Below, piece after piece: positions 46,627-56,000 of a stretch of DNA of 64,000 nt (positions within the stretch are counted from its first letter, which is position 1; every line of letters begins with the position of its first letter). This stretch comes from Sedimentibacter saalensis. GTDB lineage: Bacteria > Bacillota > Clostridia > Tissierellales > Sedimentibacteraceae. Location of the stretch: assembly GCF_007830175.1 (NCBI RefSeq), contig NZ_VLKH01000010.1, forward strand, positions 1-64,000. Reading direction: 5' to 3'. The position numbers were made by a program, and so were the translations under genes. The notes below the pieces were generated by a model that was given only the letters and a program-made list of their open reading frames with translations, was not told the DNA's origin and ran no database searches.

Positions 46627-47328
46627 TTACTCTAAAAACTTATATTCAAATCTTTCGTTAAAATTCCCATTTAAACAGTAATGTACAGTATTAAGATTCT
46701 TTGAGTAGACCATTGAGACAGCAGTAATCCATTCTCCGTTTCTTTGACTTACAGTATCAAGCATGCTAAATGCTGTTTCGACATTTACTTGCTTTGCTTT
46801 TTCTAATAAACTTGTTATAGTTTTAAACCTAATACAATCACATTCACTATTCTCATTTAGATTATCCCATAATGAGGAATTCGTCATGACAAAAAATTGT
46901 GATGATTTTGCCGGATTGTATATATTACCACGACCAGGTTCTACTACCCAGACATTTGCACTGGAATCACAAATCATATTATGACTGCTACAGTTCGGAG
47001 TATTAACAACTTCAATGTTATTTAAATACTCGCCTAATTTTTCAACACAAATAACATCATTGAGAATATCTTCAATCAGTTTGGTTGTATGAGTAACTTT
47101 TTTGCTTGCTCGCTTGTACAAGCCTTTACCATTTGAATTAACAACAAGATTGTTGAAAAATCTTCCCAGTCTATCTACTCCAAATGATGGATAACTTCCA
47201 CGTCCACCATCAACTAGCACTGTAAACCATTTAGGATTTTTGGTATCAATAGTATACCTCATTCCATTGTTATCAAAGTTCATTCCAATAATTATATCTT
47301 GTCCTCTGTGAATAAAACTTGTACACAT
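46627..47328 (-). CDS. Linear-amide C-N hydrolase (choloylglycine/acyltransferase-like Ntn hydrolase)
   Basis: 233 residues. The N-terminus is MCTSF, where Cys2 becomes the catalytic N-terminal nucleophile after Met removal. GMNFDNNGMRYTI, the conserved NLVVNSNGKGL and NMICDSSANVWVVEPG match the Ntn-hydrolase class that includes choloylglycine hydrolases and C45 acyl-coenzyme A:6-APA acyltransferase-like proteins. It lacks an export signal and is shorter than bile-salt hydrolases (about 320). It lies 160 bases after the M20 hydrolase gene, so a shared amide substrate is possible but unproven. Confidence 0.82.
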   Translation of the reverse strand: MCTSFIHRGQDIIIGMNFDNNGMRYTIDTKNPKWFTVLVDGGRGSYPSFGVDRLGRFFNNLVVNSNGKGLYKRASKKVTHTTKLIEDILNDVICVEKLGEYLNNIEVVNTPNCSSHNMICDSSANVWVVEPGRGNIYNPAKSSQFFVMTNSSLWDNLNENSECDCIRFKTITSLLEKAKQVNVETAFSMLDTVSQRNGEWITAVSMVYSKNLNTVHYCLNGNFNERFEYKFLE

Positions 47329-47488
47329 GATTAAAAACTCACCCTTATAATGTTATTTTGTTGTTGAACGTAATTCTGCATTACTGAATTGCTTTTTATT
47401 ATAACTTATTTATACCTAATTGACAAATTTTAATATCTTCATGTACATATATTGCGGGAGTGATCAATAATAAAAATTAAATCCGGTA

Positions 47489-48652
47489 CTACAGTAAGGA
47501 TTTTGTTTTATTAAACTCTTCCTTTATTTCATCTATTAAGTTTTCTGTTTCAATCAAATCAAATACAGTTGCAGCCAGTATTTTTGAAGCACTGATTATT
47601 GCATCATGACCTCTGCTTGTCTTTCCATCGTTCAGGAATTCCTGTGAATGGGATGAAGCGCTTTCATCAACAAAGGCAATCCTTATAACAGCTCCAGGCA
47701 GCAAATAAGTAACATTTCCAAAATCCGTAGATCCAGTTTTCTCTCTTGCAGGCTTTATTGAAGGTGCATTGATAAGCTCCGCATTTTTCATAATCACATC
47801 GTTAAGAATGTATGAAGGTACTTTGCTTTCAAGTCTTTTTTCTGATACAAGATCATAAGTTGTTTCAGTCATAAGGGCAGCGCCTTGAACAATCTTGCTG
47901 AATCGTTCTTTAACTTCATCCAAATATTTCGAACTGTAGGATCTCAGGCTGAAAGAACCCACAGCTGTCTTAGGCACAACATTGGCTGCTCCTCCTGCAT
48001 CCAGTACTGTATAGTGCATTCTGGTATCTTCCGACACATGTTCCCTTAAGAATTCCACTGCCTGGAATGTCAGCAGTAAAGCATCCAGCGCACTTCTGCC
48101 TTGCTCTGGTCTTAAGGCTGCATGTGAGCTGGTTCCGTGGAATATGACCCTGATGCTTTCTGCAGCCAATGATTTTACATCTACCTGGGTCAATGGACCC
48201 CCATGCATCATGAGGGCAACATCCAGTTCTTTAATAAAACCTTCCTTAAGCATTATTATTTTTCCGCCTCCGCCTTCTTCAGCCGGAGTTCCGTAAACAG
48301 TAAGCTTAAAAGGTTTATTGCTGCATAAATCTTTAACGGCAACGGCAGCTCCAAGTATTGCAGGTCCCTGCATGTGGTGGCCGCATCCGTGACCCATGGG
48401 CAAGGCGTCGTACTCACAAAGAAGTCCAATGTTTGGACCTCCTTGTCCGTTTTCATATACTGCTTTGAAAGCGGTATTGAGACTTCCCAATCCTCTTTCA
48501 ACCATAAAACCTTCTTCTTCCAGATAATCCTCAAGAACCTTGCTTGCTTTTACTTCATTAAAAGACAATTCAGGGTTATCAAAAATATAATCTGCTATTT
48601 CAATTAATTTTCCTTTTTGAGCATTTATGCTATCAAATAATTTTTCTTTCAT
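47489..48652 (-). CDS. M20 family amidohydrolase (AbgB/IAA-amidase-like)
   Basis: 387-residue metallopeptidase of subfamily M20D, which cleaves N-acyl amino acids or aminobenzoyl-glutamate-like amides. Visible metal residues are EYDALPMGHGCGHHMQGPA (Asp/His), PAEEGGGGK (catalytic Glu) and a C-terminal His in SSHSQEFL. The dimerisation domain spans about 170-285 (GTSSHAALRPEQGRSALDA). Immediately downstream of a YfcC-type transporter gene (gap 9), it likely hydrolyses what the transporter imports. Confidence 0.92.
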   Translation of the reverse strand: MKEKLFDSINAQKGKLIEIADYIFDNPELSFNEVKASKVLEDYLEEEGFMVERGLGSLNTAFKAVYENGQGGPNIGLLCEYDALPMGHGCGHHMQGPAILGAAVAVKDLCSNKPFKLTVYGTPAEEGGGGKIIMLKEGFIKELDVALMMHGGPLTQVDVKSLAAESIRVIFHGTSSHAALRPEQGRSALDALLLTFQAVEFLREHVSEDTRMHYTVLDAGGAANVVPKTAVGSFSLRSYSSKYLDEVKERFSKIVQGAALMTETTYDLVSEKRLESKVPSYILNDVIMKNAELINAPSIKPAREKTGSTDFGNVTYLLPGAVIRIAFVDESASSHSQEFLNDGKTSRGHDAIISASKILAATVFDLIETENLIDEIKEEFNKTKSLL

Positions 48653-48661
48653 TTAAACTCC

Positions 48662-50062
48662 TTAAATTGGACCTAAATTAATGATCTGAGCTCCTAACAT
48701 CAGGACACTGCCTGTTGCAACCCAAATCAGGAACAGCTTCCACATGAACTTCATCCATCTGTCGTAAGGGATGTTGGATGCACCTAATATTCCCATAAGA
48801 GCCGTTGATGTGGGCAGAATATAATTACAGAATCCATCACCAAAATTGAAGGCAAGTATTGATGTCTGCCTTGTCATTCCAATCATGTCAGCTAATGGAA
48901 TAAATATAGGCATTACAGCTGCAGCCTGTCCGCTTCCTGAAGTGATGAACATGTTGATTATTATGTTTGCTATATATATGAACGGGCCCTGCAAATATTT
49001 TGGAATCGAACCCAATGCCTGTGCGAAGGCGTGTATAGTTGAATCCATTATCAAACCTGCAGTGAGCACATTAGATACACTTCTTGCAAGCCCTATTATC
49101 AAGGCAGCACCAATCATTCTCTTGGAACCGTTTACAAAACACTTTGCAATTTTGCTGGGACCATATCCCGCTGCTATTCCGGCTATTATTGCCATCCATA
49201 TAAATGCAGCTGCTGTTTCTTCTAAATCCCATTCAAGCTTAATTCCTCCGTAAACTATAACTCCTAAAACAGCAAATAATGTAAGTATTACCATCCACTT
49301 TCTTGTGGTCATGGGCTCATCAAAACTATCAGCATTGCCCTGTATGCTTTCTTGTTTGTCTAAATCATACATTGGGCTCTGTTCAGGATTTAGTCTTATT
49401 TTCTTTGCATATCTCACCAGGTATATATTGGTTATGATAAAGAACACCACAAAGCTCACTGTCCTGTATCCTATTCCGGAGTACAACGGCACTTCAGCTA
49501 TCTTCTGAGCAACTATTGTTGTGCTCACATTAAGCGTTCCGGTTGAAAAGCCTACAGCACCTCCAAGAAGAATAATACCTGCACCCACAATAGAATCAAA
49601 ACCAAACCCTCTTGCAATCATTACCATTATAGGTGCAAATCCAATGAATGTATTAACACCCTGAGTAGTGCAGATTAAAGCAAAAACCAGTGTCAATGCA
49701 GGTATGAAAACAGACTCCTTAGTTGAATACTTTTTTGCAAACATTGCTATTAATGACTGCAATGCACCTGAAGTGGTTATTACATCAAAAGCAGCACCGG
49801 AAAATAGTATAACGAAAATTAGATTTGCAGTTTTAATGTAACCTTCAACAGCAAATTGCGGTATTTTTAAGGGGTTTACAGGTGAGCTTTCAACGTATTC
49901 GAAAGTGTTTGGGTCTATCACTTTCATTCCTTGAGCATTTTCAACCCTTGCATATTGTCCTGCCGGTATAATCCAGGTCATAGCTACGGCAAAAATAACT
50001 ACGAGTGCTACAATTACCAATGAGTGCGGCATCTTAAAGCTGCCTTTTTTAATTTTTTCCAA
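48662..50062 (-). CDS. YfcC-family basic amino acid/peptide-type transporter
   Basis: 466-residue inner-membrane protein with about 12 segments. The N-terminus KMPHSLVIVALVVIFAVAMTWIIPAG and the internal TQGVNTFIGFAPIMVMIARG match the YfcC/ion-transporter superfamily (C4-dicarboxylate and arginine/ornithine-type). It is cotranscribed with the M20 amidohydrolase and preceded by a LysR gene, a setting seen for uptake of acyl-amino acids or small peptides. Substrate not deducible. Confidence 0.88.
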   Translation of the reverse strand: MEKIKKGSFKMPHSLVIVALVVIFAVAMTWIIPAGQYARVENAQGMKVIDPNTFEYVESSPVNPLKIPQFAVEGYIKTANLIFVILFSGAAFDVITTSGALQSLIAMFAKKYSTKESVFIPALTLVFALICTTQGVNTFIGFAPIMVMIARGFGFDSIVGAGIILLGGAVGFSTGTLNVSTTIVAQKIAEVPLYSGIGYRTVSFVVFFIITNIYLVRYAKKIRLNPEQSPMYDLDKQESIQGNADSFDEPMTTRKWMVILTLFAVLGVIVYGGIKLEWDLEETAAAFIWMAIIAGIAAGYGPSKIAKCFVNGSKRMIGAALIIGLARSVSNVLTAGLIMDSTIHAFAQALGSIPKYLQGPFIYIANIIINMFITSGSGQAAAVMPIFIPLADMIGMTRQTSILAFNFGDGFCNYILPTSTALMGILGASNIPYDRWMKFMWKLFLIWVATGSVLMLGAQIINLGPI

Positions 50063-50161
50063 TATAACAACTCCTTTTTTAATGTTTTAGCTAAGCTACC
50101 GACAGTCTATAATGGAAAAAAATTTTTGTAAATGTTTTCAATATTATAGCATCTATTACTT

Positions 50162-51076
50162 TTACTTATTTAGCAGCAATGTTTTGATAGATTCAACAAT
50201 GTTCATGAAATTTGGTATCTGGCTGCTATTTTTCGTATAAGCTATGACAAGCTCAGAAGGTGTTTTTTCCTGCTTTATATTCAAGTACATTACATTTGCA
50301 GCATTCATGTTGTCAGCGTAGCTTTCCCTGTTGAAGCCGACTCCCAAGTTTCTTGAAACCATAGATATTATAGTTTCTATGTTTCTAATTTCAATAATTT
50401 TCTTAGGTTTGAATTTTTCGCTTTTAAACAACAATTCACATATATCCCTTAAACTTTGACCTTTATGTGGAAGTATCAGTATTTCATCTTTAATGTCCTC
50501 TATGTCTATCCACGGGTACTTGTCTGCTTCATTCCAGTTTGTCCTGCTTCTCAAGCTGCTTAAGCTGTTGATTGCAACGAGAATCTTATCTTCTTTAATG
50601 CGTTCGTACACAAGGTTAGGCTTTCTTTCAAGGCATGTATAGATAATTAAATCTAACCTGTTTTCTTCTATCATTTTTTCTAATGTGAATATTACTCCCT
50701 CATAGAAAACTATTTCGATATTCGGGTGTGTCTGTTTAAAAAGACATATTATGTCAGCAACAATAAATGGAGATCTCCTTGCCTGAACTCCTATTCTTAT
50801 CCTTCCGTTGACACCTTTTTCAAACAGGCTTAGTTCCAGGTTGAACTCATTCTGAAGCTTGAGCATAGCTTTTGCTTTCTCCACATACCTTTCCCCAATA
50901 TATGTCAGGACAAATTTGTTATTTACCTTTGCAAACAACTGTACCCCTAAGTTCTGTTCCAAGTTGCTGATATAAGTGCTAAGAGCAGGCTGTGTTATAA
51001 AAAGCTGATCAGCGGCCTTAGAAATGTTTCCGGTTTCAGCTAGAGTACAGACATATGTCTGTTCCTTCAAATACAT
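50162..51076 (-). CDS. LysR-type transcriptional regulator
   Basis: 304 residues. The winged helix-turn-helix occupies residues 1-60 (LAETGNISKAADQLFITQPALSTYISNLE). A periplasmic-binding-protein-like effector domain spans about 90-295. It lies upstream of the transporter/M20 pair on the same strand with a 99-base gap, so it is likely to regulate them. Like most of its family it would be autoregulated. The effector is unknown. Confidence 0.92.
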   Translation of the reverse strand: MYLKEQTYVCTLAETGNISKAADQLFITQPALSTYISNLEQNLGVQLFAKVNNKFVLTYIGERYVEKAKAMLKLQNEFNLELSLFEKGVNGRIRIGVQARRSPFIVADIICLFKQTHPNIEIVFYEGVIFTLEKMIEENRLDLIIYTCLERKPNLVYERIKEDKILVAINSLSSLRSRTNWNEADKYPWIDIEDIKDEILILPHKGQSLRDICELLFKSEKFKPKKIIEIRNIETIISMVSRNLGVGFNRESYADNMNAANVMYLNIKQEKTPSELVIAYTKNSSQIPNFMNIVESIKTLLLNK

Positions 51077-51335
51077 TTTACCACCTCCTTGTAAATTGAT
51101 ATTATAATATAAACTTATAGCTTGTATAAATTAAAATTATATTCAAAATTCAGCATAATAATTATGACCATAAATATCGATTTATTTAATATTGCACACT
51201 TCAGTATACCATAAGAACGCAAAATACGTCTATTATTAATTAAATTTTTCTTAGTTCTCCATGGGTATAAATTGAATATTGTTTCATGAATAAATTATTA
51301 AACAAAGTCTATTAGTAATTTTTTTATAAAAAAAT
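51077..51335. other. Gap with lysR promoter and AT-rich spacer
   Basis: On the minus strand TTATAC (51124-51129), 17 bases, TATAAT (51101-51106) is the lysR promoter, followed by AAGGAGG. The rest is AT-rich with no gene or clear structure. Confidence 0.65.
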
Positions 51336-51428
51336 GTAAAGCCAGCTTGACATAGCATAATTTATCTGTTATTATAGATGTAAAGTTAACTTTACAAAAC
51401 GTGCTCATGCATGTAAAGCACGCTTTAC
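51336..51428 (+). promoter_or_regulatory. XRE promoter with three copies of one palindromic operator
   Basis: The promoter is TTGACA (51347-51352), 17 bases, TATTAT (51370-51375). GTAAAG-N4-CTTTAC-type palindromes lie at 51336-51351 (GTAAAGCCAGCTTGAC, one mismatch, over the -35), 51380-51395 (GTAAAGTTAACTTTAC, perfect, at the transcription start) and 51413-51428 (GTAAAGCACGCTTTAC, just before the ribosome site). The XRE product probably represses itself. Confidence 0.8.
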
Positions 51429-51443
51429 CTGGAGGTGATACAA

Positions 51444-51650
51444 TTGAAAAACCGGTTAGAAGAAATAAGAAATGAAAAAGGGATAAATCAGGAAGATTTG
51501 GCCAAAGCATTGTCGGTATCCCGGCAGACAATAAGTTCATTGGAAAACGGACGATACAATCCATCTATTTTGCTTGCTTTCAAAATAGCAAAATATTTTT
51601 CAATGGCTATAGAAGATATTTTTATTTTTGAGGAGGATTATAATGAATAA
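51444..51650 (+). CDS. XRE-family transcriptional regulator
   Basis: 68-residue protein, essentially one lambda-repressor-type helix-turn-helix (LEEIRNEKGINQEDLAKALSV, then SRQTISSLENGRYNPSI). A TTG start at 51444 fits the GGAGG eight to nine bases before it. Homologues commonly control a downstream membrane protein gene, as here; that gene overlaps by 8 bases. Multiple operators at its promoter suggest autoregulation. Confidence 0.88.
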   Translation: MKNRLEEIRNEKGINQEDLAKALSVSRQTISSLENGRYNPSILLAFKIAKYFSMAIEDIFIFEEDYNE

Positions 51651-52050
51651 AATTAAAAACAGAACAATTTATTTTGGATTCATCATGATTTTGGGCATAT
51701 CACTATTTGCTGCATCTGAAATTTTCGGATTGCTGGACACATATTGGAGCGGTATGGGAGTTGGTTTTATAGTAATATCAATCGTAAGGCTGACTCAATT
51801 ACATCGTTATAAAAATGATGACAGCTATGCTGAAAAAATGAATGTACAAAACAATGATGAAAGAAACAGATTCCTAGCTGAAAAAGCTAGAAGCATGACA
51901 TTTTATTATTCAATTTTGATTGAAGCAATTGCAATTATTGTCTTGAGGATTTTAAAATTTCCAGAAGCAAGTACAATAATTGGGTATGCCGTATGCGTTC
52001 AGTTATTAATTTACTATGTAAGCTATTTGTGGCTTAAGAAAAAATATTGA
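51643..52050 (+). CDS. DUF2178-like membrane protein
   Basis: 135 residues with four hydrophobic segments (about 8-28, 34-50, 88-105, 110-128). A cytosolic loop rich in charged residues carries NNDERNRFLAEKARSM, typical of the DUF2178/DUF3796-type proteins paired with small XRE regulators. The ATG at 51643 follows GAGGAGG. Probably a two-gene unit with the XRE gene. Molecular role unknown. Confidence 0.75.
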   Translation: MNKIKNRTIYFGFIMILGISLFAASEIFGLLDTYWSGMGVGFIVISIVRLTQLHRYKNDDSYAEKMNVQNNDERNRFLAEKARSMTFYYSILIEAIAIIVLRILKFPEASTIIGYAVCVQLLIYYVSYLWLKKKY

Positions 52051-52056
52051 TATTAT

Positions 52057-52096
52057 AAGAGGTAAAATACTGATATTTGTAAGTATTTTACCTCTT
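52057..52096 (+). terminator. Long hairpin after the XRE/membrane-protein unit
   Basis: A 15-bp perfect stem (AAGAGGTAAAATACT at 52057-52071, its complement at 52082-52096). No T-tract follows, but its place 7 bases after the stop suggests termination or mRNA protection. Confidence 0.65.
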
Positions 52097-52232
52097 GCCA
52101 TGCATGTGAAAGATGTTACCAGCAAATTTAAAACTTACATATCAAAATATAAAATAATTATTATGAAGCAGAAAATAATTATTACGAAACTATTGAAATT
52201 ATCACGACTTTGTAATATAATCTATTAGTCGT

Positions 52233-52295
52233 GGGCCATTAGCTCAGGGGATAGAGTGGCAGACTTCGAATCTGTTCGTAATAACTTGATTCACC
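52233..52295 (+). pseudogene. Degenerate tRNA-Arg(TCG) copy
   Basis: The 5' half is tRNA-like: acceptor GGGCCAT, GCTC D-stem, and a complete anticodon arm with loop CTTCGAA. The T arm and 3' acceptor strand are missing; the text jumps to ATTCACC. Its upstream promoter context (ACTTTGTAATATAATCTA) duplicates that of the intact tRNA 270 bases on, so gene and promoter were duplicated together. Not expected to fold. Confidence 0.8.
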
Positions 52296-52503
52296 GTTTT
52301 AAGTAACCATAATGGCCTTGCAATAACAGGTTTTCAACTCATTTTATTTTTATGAATTCTATGTATGAATAAAAAGTGGTTACTGTTTGGTTACTATTAA
52401 TAAAAATTTGTATTATTTTCAATAAATTTACCGTTAATATATTATTTAAATAAATTAAAGTATTAAAACTTTGTAGTATAATCTAAAAGTAATAATAAAT
52501 CAT

Positions 52504-52579
52504 GGACCATTAGCTCAGTGGATAGAGTGCCGGACTTCGAATCCGTGTGCCGGGGGTTCGAATCCCTCATGGTTCACCA
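52504..52579 (+). tRNA. tRNA-Arg (anticodon TCG)
   Basis: 76 nt with CCA encoded. Acceptor GGACCAT with ATGGTTC (one G-T pair), D-stem GCTC/GAGT, anticodon loop CTTCGAA (anticodon TCG at 34-36), T arm GGGGG-TTCGAAT-CCCTC. The anticodon stem has a C-T mismatch at its outer pair. A TATAAT box is at 52477-52482. Reads CGA codons. tRNA genes like this are common integration sites and the accessory island begins just after it. Confidence 0.93.
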
Positions 52580-52585
52580 AAACAA

Positions 52586-52615
52586 ATGCCTTGCAATAAT
52601 CTTATTGTAAGGCAT
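52586..52615 (+). terminator. Terminator after the tRNA-Arg gene
   Basis: ATGCCTTGCAATAA (52586-52599) pairs with TTATTGTAAGGCAT (52602-52615) with one wobble; followed by TCTAG. A partial copy (GCCTTGCAATAA) lies after the degenerate tRNA. Confidence 0.75.
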
Positions 52616-52696
52616 TCTAGCGTAAAGAGGAATACGTTGAAAAATGTAAACTTGAAAAATATCATGCTTTTAAGATGTTAAAAGCTGCATTGTACA

Positions 52697-52834
52697 TTAA
52701 AAAATGATTTTTACTATTTCTTTCAGTTCTCCTACATTTCGGCAGATATAATCAGGGTATCTTTTTACTAGCTTGTTTTAATCAGTTGTTCCCAAAAGGG
52801 CAGCAACTGATATTACTCCCACTCTATGATTATC
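52697..52834 (-). pseudogene. Remnant of a HAD-family hydrolase C-terminus
   Basis: Read on the minus strand, the frame gives HRVGVISVAALLGTTD, then TAA, then NKLVKRYPDYICRNVGEL and a further few residues before a stop. This is the typical end of phosphoglycolate-phosphatase/PpaX-like HAD proteins, including the conserved PDY...EL. The TAA replaces what is probably a CAA (Gln). Upstream sequence is frameshifted. The rest of the 455-base gap (52580-53034) shows no gene. Confidence 0.65.
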
Positions 52835-53034
52835 TAATTTTCATCCATTTCTTTCATTAATTTTACTGTCTTTCCTGTTTTTATTATTTTTATTTTCATC
52901 AAAAAAATCAGGCTTCAAAATTTATATGTACGAATTATGTATGCCTAATTTCTTATATCAATTGCTATTTCAGATAATGTATCACTATTTTCTTCAACAG
53001 AATTCGAACTCTTATTCAATCTGATCATTTAATT

Positions 53035-56000
53035 TTAATTAAATCTATTTAAGTACTCTATGATCATTTTAAAACTCCAAGGAGTATCCCCAGACACATT
53101 TTGTACTTTCTCAATATTATGTATATGCCAGTTGCAATTAGCTTTTAGTTTTTCATTTTCCGGATAATCTGTTATCATTTTTTGAAGTTTTTCTTTTACC
53201 TTAATCTTATCTACTTGAATTAACTGTTGAATTGAACTGTTTAAGCTTGAAAAAAGACCAAATCCATCTTTATCTTCAAATCCTTCACCCAGACAGATTG
53301 CAAATAAATTCATAACATGATCAAGCAGAGAAATGTCATTGACTTCACGTATCGAATGAGTAATTTCAGGCACACTCATTGTGTCAGTATGTTTATCGGG
53401 TAATCCATTTCTCTCCTTTACAAGTTCAGTATAAACCTGTAAAGCATATTCAGAATTATGTATTATAAGCTCCTCTAAAAATAACATACGGGTCGTAGAT
53501 TGCTGGTTTTTTTCAATTAGTATACTGATCAAATTTGTATTAACATTTTCTAACTTAATAGCAAGATATCGTAGCATGTCCTCATCTATATTAGCATCAA
53601 TTAAATCATCTACATATTTCTCACCACTTAAAGTAATTAAATAATCTACTGCAGCATTCCGTAAATATCTACTATTTTCATCAGTACTTTTGAATAGATC
53701 AGTTGCCAAATTCACAGCATCTGGTAATTTATATTCTAAACAGTAGAGAATGTGTGTCTGTGACGCATGTGGATTTAGTGACTTTTTTCTGATGTTTTCA
53801 AGTATCTTTCTTCTTAATTTCAGTGGATCAGAAATTTTATCTGAAACAAACTTTAGTATTTCTGATTCACTACTAACAGATGATGATTCAAAAACATACC
53901 AAGGTAGCATAAGAAATTCCAATATTTTTTCATCATTACACGCAAAATCGTATCGTCTCATCAAAAATACAAGTTGTTCTGCATAGGATAGAATCGCATC
54001 ACTTGTTGGAAGCCTTTCATCAAATGTTTCAAAATTTATTTCTTGAATCATTTTGTTGTAGTATTCTTCCAAAACGTTCTTTTGTGGTTCATCAAATAAG
54101 ATACCTTTGTCATCTTTAAGCATTTTACAAATTTGGAAAATAGAAAAATTATCCCAATCAATTGAATTTACAAAATCCACCACTTTCCATTCTGCATTTC
54201 CGTTGTGATAAAGCGCTGTTACCAAATTATGCATATCTTCACGATCATTAGGCACTTTTGAAAATGAGTCTCCCAATAACTCTCCACAAGTAATTTCCGG
54301 ATGCAAAAAATCTATTAACTCATTAATTAAAGATTCAAACTCAGTTTTATCAAGCAAACTGTCAAAATACTTTTGGTTGCCTATTTTATTGTTTTCTTCC
54401 CAATCAATACGAGGTTCTGTATAAATATCACAATTCTCTTTTTCTATCACAGCTCTGTTTAGAGATTCAAATATTGGTGAGCCTTGAGGCAATCGTCTTG
54501 CATACCATTTAACAATCTCGGCATCTACTTTGTTTGCAGAGTAATGCTCAACTAAAATCTTAGTCAAACTCTCATCCATTATTGTTTCAATTGCAAACAG
54601 CATGTCTATGTCTGGTAAATCAAGCTCTAGTATTTTATTAAATGCTTTTGCAAGATTGTTTGTCCCTATGAAATATTGCTTTAGAGCATTCGTTTTTTTG
54701 GAATAGTGTTTCTTAGAAGCAATAATAAAAATGCCGATAAGCGTATCAATATGGTGCTCATCTCTACCTCTCAATATAGTATGGATTTTCTCAATAAGTT
54801 CTGTGAATAATTCATCGCTTTTATAAAATCTATATGGGGCATCCATTTTACACAATAATTCCATAGCGGACAGTAAATTATTCAGGTTATAAAATGAACC
54901 AACTGCGTGCATAAGAGACTTTTCAGCACTGTAGCTTTCACAAAATTCACAGACATTGCTCAGCTTTTCTAAAATATAGTCGGCATACTCGTCCGATATA
55001 TTATTGATTGCAAACAAATCACATACTGCCCCAGCAACCTCTACTCTATTATCATTTTTAATAAAAGGAAAAATGATAGATATATTTTTTGATAAATTAG
55101 ATTTGCAAAGATTAGAAAGAGCTTTTATAGCACGAACTACTATATTTTCTGAAACATCAGCCGATAAATATTTTAAAATTTCTTCTAGTATCAAATCTTC
55201 TGAACAATAAAATGATGTGCAATAACACAAAATATGCAAAACACTCAAAACTTCATAGTACCTATCGCTTTGTTTCAATACAGACAGTATAAATTTTATG
55301 GTTTCTTCACTCTGAAAATATCGTGTTAATTTTTCAACGTTATAATACGTATAGACTGGAGTGCCTTTAGCAAAACAATCTTGAAGTATGGCTATAAATA
55401 CATCGTTACGGTCTGCCAGTGTTAACCGATCTGATTCAATTTCACAAATAATATCTTTGGCATTTTGAATTAGCCATTCCTTTAACATGCTATCTTCCCT
55501 CATGCTCAAAAGAAAAGACGTAACATTCACCCACGAAGGGCGTAATTTCGTTTTTTCTTCATCATATGTTATGATATTTAACAATTCATCAAATGAAATT
55601 TCTTTCAACAAGTCTGCCACTAAAAACTCACGGAAAATATTGTGTTCAAATTCCCAAGATGTAGCATACTGAGCTTCTTGATACACGACTAAACCAGTTT
55701 TTCTTAGCTGCTCTCTTATATTTGTTTCCAAAATTCGAGTATACTTGAGATTTGCCAATGAATATTCGTGATGTGACTGCATAAAGAATGCTAGTTTTTT
55801 TAAAGCTAATAATATATTATATTCGTTTCCTAAGATGCTTTCTGAATACTTACACTGATATCGATCATCTGCGTTCTTGAACCTCGATAAAATCATATGA
55901 ATAAGCAATTGATTGCGCTCTGGTAAAGAGCCTTTCTCTTTATATATATTGATTATGTCAAATAAATAAAAAGGAATTTTTGCCAGTGGCAAACAATTTT

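Noticed and set aside
52233..52295. Functional second tRNA-Arg
   Set aside because: The T arm and 3' acceptor strand are absent, so no cloverleaf can form.
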